Of a DNA stretch of 64,000 nucleotides, positions 61,699 to 64,000 are shown in pieces. Both the position numbers and the translations under genes were made by a program. The DNA is from Albirhodobacter sp042466415 (GTDB lineage: Bacteria; Pseudomonadota; Alphaproteobacteria; Rhodobacterales; Rhodobacteraceae), in NCBI RefSeq assembly GCF_042466415.1, contig NZ_JAXHCH010000001.1:248001-312000 (forward strand). Reading direction: 5' to 3'. The notes below the pieces were generated by a model. That model ran no database searches and was not told the DNA's origin. It worked only from the letters and a program-made list of their open reading frames with translations. Within the stretch, counting starts at the first letter, position 1. Every line of letters starts with the position of its first letter.

Positions 61699-61716
61699 TT
61701 CATTCTTGGGAATGAA
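61699..61716. promoter_or_regulatory. Perfect palindrome upstream of the secreted-peptide gene
   Basis: TTCATTC-TTGG-GAATGAA is a perfect 7-4-7 palindrome 69 bases upstream of the peptide start. It may be an operator for an unidentified regulator. Nothing else in the window has the same site. Confidence 0.4.
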
Positions 61717-62139
61717 TGTGCTGGGCTGTTAAATTTAGTCAGACAAATGATAATTTTCGGAAATAAGGTATTTGAACGGCCACAGTTCTAAAATCGTTCC
61801 TAAAACGCTCCTTTTTGGAACGCGCCAAAACCACCCGGATTGACGCTGCCAAAAACCCCGTTCAAAACCTAAGTGGTTGTTGGAGGTTTTTGGAAGGTCT
61901 CATGATAGCGGACATTCGTGCGATGCGCAGCATTTGTCAAAGAGGGCTCAAACCGGACTTGCGGCGGTGCGGCACGCAGATCTTAACCTCACAGGCTTCG
62001 GCGCGATCAACCGGTCCCAGCCCTAAGCAGAACTGCGTCACGACGCAGAGAATGAGTAATAAGGAGCGCGTCCCAAAATGTTTCGAAACAAGGGTTTTAT
62101 ATTCAATTTACGGGATCATGAAATTACAATAATTTGGTC
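61717..62139. other. Intergenic stretch between the peptide palindrome and the next IS
   Basis: A 423-bp, rather A+T-rich region with no convincing gene. It contains a weak hairpin (AAAACCT at about 61864 with AGGTTTT) followed by T residues, and a CGTTCC/GGAACG pair near 61795. The right half includes GACATTCGTGCGATGCGC, which recurs with changes at about 58674 next to the relaxase gene. Confidence 0.4.
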
Positions 62140-62168
62140 TGCCCCCACCGAGTGGTCCAGTTTGAATG

Positions 62169-63062
62169 TTAGTGCATGGTCGGCCTCTGGTCTATCGGGA
62201 CGATGCTTTTGGGCGCTGGTGGACGGTACCCTAAGGCGCTGTGAGGTCTGACGGTGTTGTAGTGACGACGCCATCTCTCGATCAGGACCTGGGCCTCGCG
62301 CAATGTGGTGAAGACCTCGCCGTTCAAAAGTTCGTCGCGGAACCGTGCGTTGAAGCTCTCGCAATAGCCGTTTTCCCATGGTGAACCCGGCGCGATGAAG
62401 GCGGTTTTCGCGCCTACAGCTCCGATCCATGCCCTCACCTTCTTGGCGATAAATTCGGCGCCATTGTCGGACCTTATGTATTCCGGCGGTCCGCGGAGAA
62501 TGAACAGGTCGGTCAATGCGTCGACCACGTCTGTAGAATTCAGCTTGCGTTTGACACGGATCACCAGAGCCTCCTTCGTGAACTCCCTCTCGGCATTTGC
62601 TGCGCAAAAGCCTGCCAGGCAGCGCATCGATGATATTTAGAGTGCGGAAGATCCGCCCGTCATGGGTTCGGTCTTGGACGAAGTCGCAGGACCAGACATG
62701 GTTCGGACGCTCCGGCCGCAGCCGCACGCAAGAACCGTCATTCAGCCAAAGCCGACACTTCTTAGGTTGTTTTTGCGGGACTTTCAGCCCCTCCCGCCGC
62801 CAGATCCGTTCGACCCTTTTATGGTTCACATGCCAGCCGCTGTTGTTCAGCATTCCAGTGATCATGCGATACCCATAGCGTCCGAACTCTTCTGTCAGCG
62901 CGATGATGTCCTCGGTCAGCCGTTCTTCGTCGGGCAGACCGATGGGCACCTTGCGCTGGGTCGAGCGATGCTGTCCCAAGGTGCGGCAAACTCGGCGCTC
63001 TGATACGCTGAGAGTCTGCCGCACATGGTCGATACATCGACGACGGCGGGAAGGGCTTAGAA
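62169..63062 (-). pseudogene. IS3-family OrfB transposase with one 40-bp insert
   Basis: The 5' part runs SRRRRCIDHVRQTLSVSERR to RTLNIID with the first catalytic Asp in VWSCDFVQDRT. After a 40-bp insert (62586-62625) the protein resumes EFTKEALVIRVKRKLNS in a different phase, then has the second Asp in IRSDNGAEFI and Glu in GYCESFNARFRDELL, ending DQRPTMH. Removing the insert gives one continuous OrfB. Without that the frame is broken. Confidence 0.7.
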
Positions 63063-63356
63063 GTTTCGCTGACGCGGACCTTCGGTTCCCCGGGCGGCCT
63101 CGGTCAGGATCATCTTGTCCAGCGTCAGATCCGACACGGCGCGCCTCAGCCGGGTATTCTCGGTCTCCAACTCTTTCAGCCGTTTGAGCTGATCCCGGCT
63201 CATGCCACCATACTCTTTGCGCCATCGATAGTAGGTCGGCTGCGTCACGCCAATCTGACGCACGGCATCGGCAAGCGAGCTGCCTTGCCCCTGCAACACT
63301 TCAACCTGCCGCAGCTTCAGCACGATCTCTTCGGGCTTGTCTCTCTTTCCAGCCAT
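63057..63356 (-). CDS. IS3-family OrfA
   Basis: A 99-residue protein beginning MAGKRDKPEEIVLKLRQVEV with a helix-turn-helix (SLADAVRQIGVTQPTYYRWRKEYGG, about residues 27-51) and a leucine zipper LKRLKELETENTRLRRAV. It is in frame for fusion to OrfB by -1 frameshifting. It belongs to a different subgroup from the OrfA at 57480. Confidence 0.8.
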   Translation of the reverse strand: MAGKRDKPEEIVLKLRQVEVLQGQGSSLADAVRQIGVTQPTYYRWRKEYGGMSRDQLKRLKELETENTRLRRAVSDLTLDKMILTEAARGTEGPRQRNF

Positions 63357-63616
63357 CTCTGGTCCTCCTGAAATGGGATTATACTATCCCAGTTGGTGGA
63401 CCACTTCAGCGGGGGCACTCCACTTCGGACGTAGCGCCGCGCTCTGGGTCAGCTATGTGACGCATAAGTCGGTTTTGCTTAGCAACTGACAGATGTAAGC
63501 CTTGTGCGAGGGGGAACCTCGCTTGATTTCGGCAACTTGTGCAAATTGCAATAGGCCGTCCATCGCGATCCTTTTGATAAACGCTAAATCTCGAAGGAAC
63601 ATTATGTGGGGGCAGT

Positions 63617-63805
63617 TCAGTTATTTGGATGCCCCGCATGCTCGAGCCATTCAGCGAGCGCCCTACGGATCATTTCTGGTCTTGTCGGTAAATCCGGCTG
63701 CATGCGCCGCAAATCGTCAATTACTTCAATCATGTCGCGCGGCAAGCGAAGATTCACAGCCTCAGTATCCACCCTTGGGCGGCCCATTTTCGTTTCTTTA
63801 TCCAT
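63617..63805 (-). CDS. Ribbon-helix-helix protein (plasmid control or antitoxin-like)
   Basis: A 62-residue protein with the RHH pattern: a strand AVNLRLP followed by DMIEVIDDLRRMQ and the second helix TRPEMIRRALAEWLEHA. The basic N-terminus MGRPRVDT is typical of plasmid-encoded CopG/ParD-like regulators. Such dimers bind repeated half-sites and repress their own promoters. The gene is divergent from the gene that begins at 63930. A toxin partner cannot be confirmed. Confidence 0.72.
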   Translation of the reverse strand: MDKETKMGRPRVDTEAVNLRLPRDMIEVIDDLRRMQPDLPTRPEMIRRALAEWLEHAGHPNN

Positions 63806-63860
63806 AATACCGAATCCTTAGTTGACTTTATGGCTTTATGGCTTTATAGTTCCATAATAC
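63801..63860. promoter_or_regulatory. Divergent promoter with direct repeats between the RHH gene and the gene at 63930
   Basis: TTGACT (63822-63827) and TATAGT (63845-63850), 17 bases apart, form a near-consensus promoter for the plus strand. TCCATAATAC occurs at 63801-63810, overlapping the RHH start, and again at 63851-63860, flanking the promoter. TGGCTTTA repeats twice in the spacer. RHH regulators bind such tandem sites, so this is a likely autoregulatory operator. Confidence 0.6.
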
Positions 63861-63929
63861 TCAGAGGAAAGCAAGGGCTCCACACCCTCGCCTTCCTCCT
63901 AATCATCATCAATCGTCAGGAGACCAACG

Positions 63930-64000
63930 ATGACTACGCAATTCTCTACCACGGCCTTTACGCCGAATGAAGTCCCGCAACAAACACCAAAAACGATTGC
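63930..64000 (+). CDS. Start of an unidentified gene that runs off the window
   Basis: An ATG at 63930 is preceded by CAGGAG at a proper distance and opens a frame (MTTQFSTTAFTPNEVPQQTP) to the window edge. The first 23 residues have no recognisable domain. It is transcribed from the strong promoter at 63822-63850 and probably encodes a plasmid function such as replication, partition or a toxin. Confidence 0.5.
   Translation, partial: MTTQFSTTAFTPNEVPQQTPKTI

Larger units (their letters stand above)
62140..63417 (-). mobile_element. IS3-family insertion sequence, 1278 bp, with interrupted orfB
   Basis: Ends TGCCCCCACCGAGTGGTCCA (left) and TGCCCCCGCTGAAGTGGTCC (reverse complement of right) are inverted repeats. 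orfA and orfB read on the minus strand. orfB is interrupted only by one 40-bp insert, and otherwise appears complete, so inactivation is recent or the insert is bypassed. No clear target duplication is seen. Confidence 0.8.

Noticed and set aside
1..64000. CRISPR arrays or rRNA genes
   Set aside because: No regularly spaced repeats with unique spacers and no rRNA sequence were seen.

Overview
The window looks like a piece of an alphaproteobacterial genome, most likely a marine member of the Rhodobacterales (Roseobacter group). The reasons are the moderately high G+C, the density of TRAP and ABC uptake systems, tight operons with ATGA stop/start overlaps, DadA-like oxidases, an acr3/arsH arsenic locus and an IS-rich exopolysaccharide/mobilisation tail. 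No rRNA gene, intact tRNA or CRISPR array was seen.

Layout. 1-5.9 kb: amino-acid (hydroxyproline/D-amino-acid type) catabolism, with two DadA-like FAD oxidases, a proline-racemase-superfamily enzyme and a TRAP transporter. 6-10.6 kb: a MocR regulator, ethanolamine ammonia-lyase (eutBC) and a ProC-like reductase. 10.7-12.8 kb: arsR-acr3-arsH. 12.8-13.4 kb: cytochrome b561. 13.5-21.3 kb: a tightly coupled operon joining three membrane-lipid type proteins (CDP-alcohol phosphatidyltransferase, sulfatase-fold transferase, LPG-synthase-like membrane protein) to an NMT1/SsuA-type ABC transporter, followed by a glycosyltransferase. 21.3-22.9 kb: a GMC oxidoreductase. 23.4-31.1 kb: an apparently undescribed catabolic operon (creatininase-family hydrolase, ABC transporter, CodA-like deaminase, FAD oxidase, flavodoxin-fold oxidoreductase, RidA, RutR-like TetR) with a RutR-like palindrome at its head.

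31.5-44 kb: a complete iac-type auxin (indole-3-acetate) catabolic cluster in the order iacH-A-B-I-C-D-E-F-G. It is followed by its own TRAP transporter, a ketopantoate-reductase-like gene and a class II aldolase, and ends with a convergent MarR gene (iacR). IacA/G would hydroxylate the indole ring, IacE would act as a dehydrogenase, and IacC/D/F would form the Rieske oxygenase. No catechol-cleavage genes are present, so ring cleavage must be encoded elsewhere.

44-46.5 kb is a graveyard: a tRNA-3'-end-like remnant with its terminator, a decayed IS481-family element and a truncated gene. 46.5-55.9 kb encodes an exopolysaccharide system (three GT4 and one GT2 glycosyltransferases, a Wzy-like polymerase/ligase, a Wzx-like flippase and an acyltransferase), with a LamG-like gene broken by an in-frame TGA. 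56-64 kb is a mobile region: a decayed IS3 element with an intact IS3 element against its 3' end, a Mob relaxase with candidate oriT hairpins, a tiny secreted Cys-rich peptide, a further IS3 element and a ribbon-helix-helix regulator facing a new gene that runs off the window.

The most unusual signal is a set of about 37-40 bp hairpin-bearing insertions inside the transposase genes of three unrelated IS elements. Removing each one rejoins the conserved protein. Two of them (56282-56318 and 62586-62625) clearly share sequence blocks and the same 3' end.
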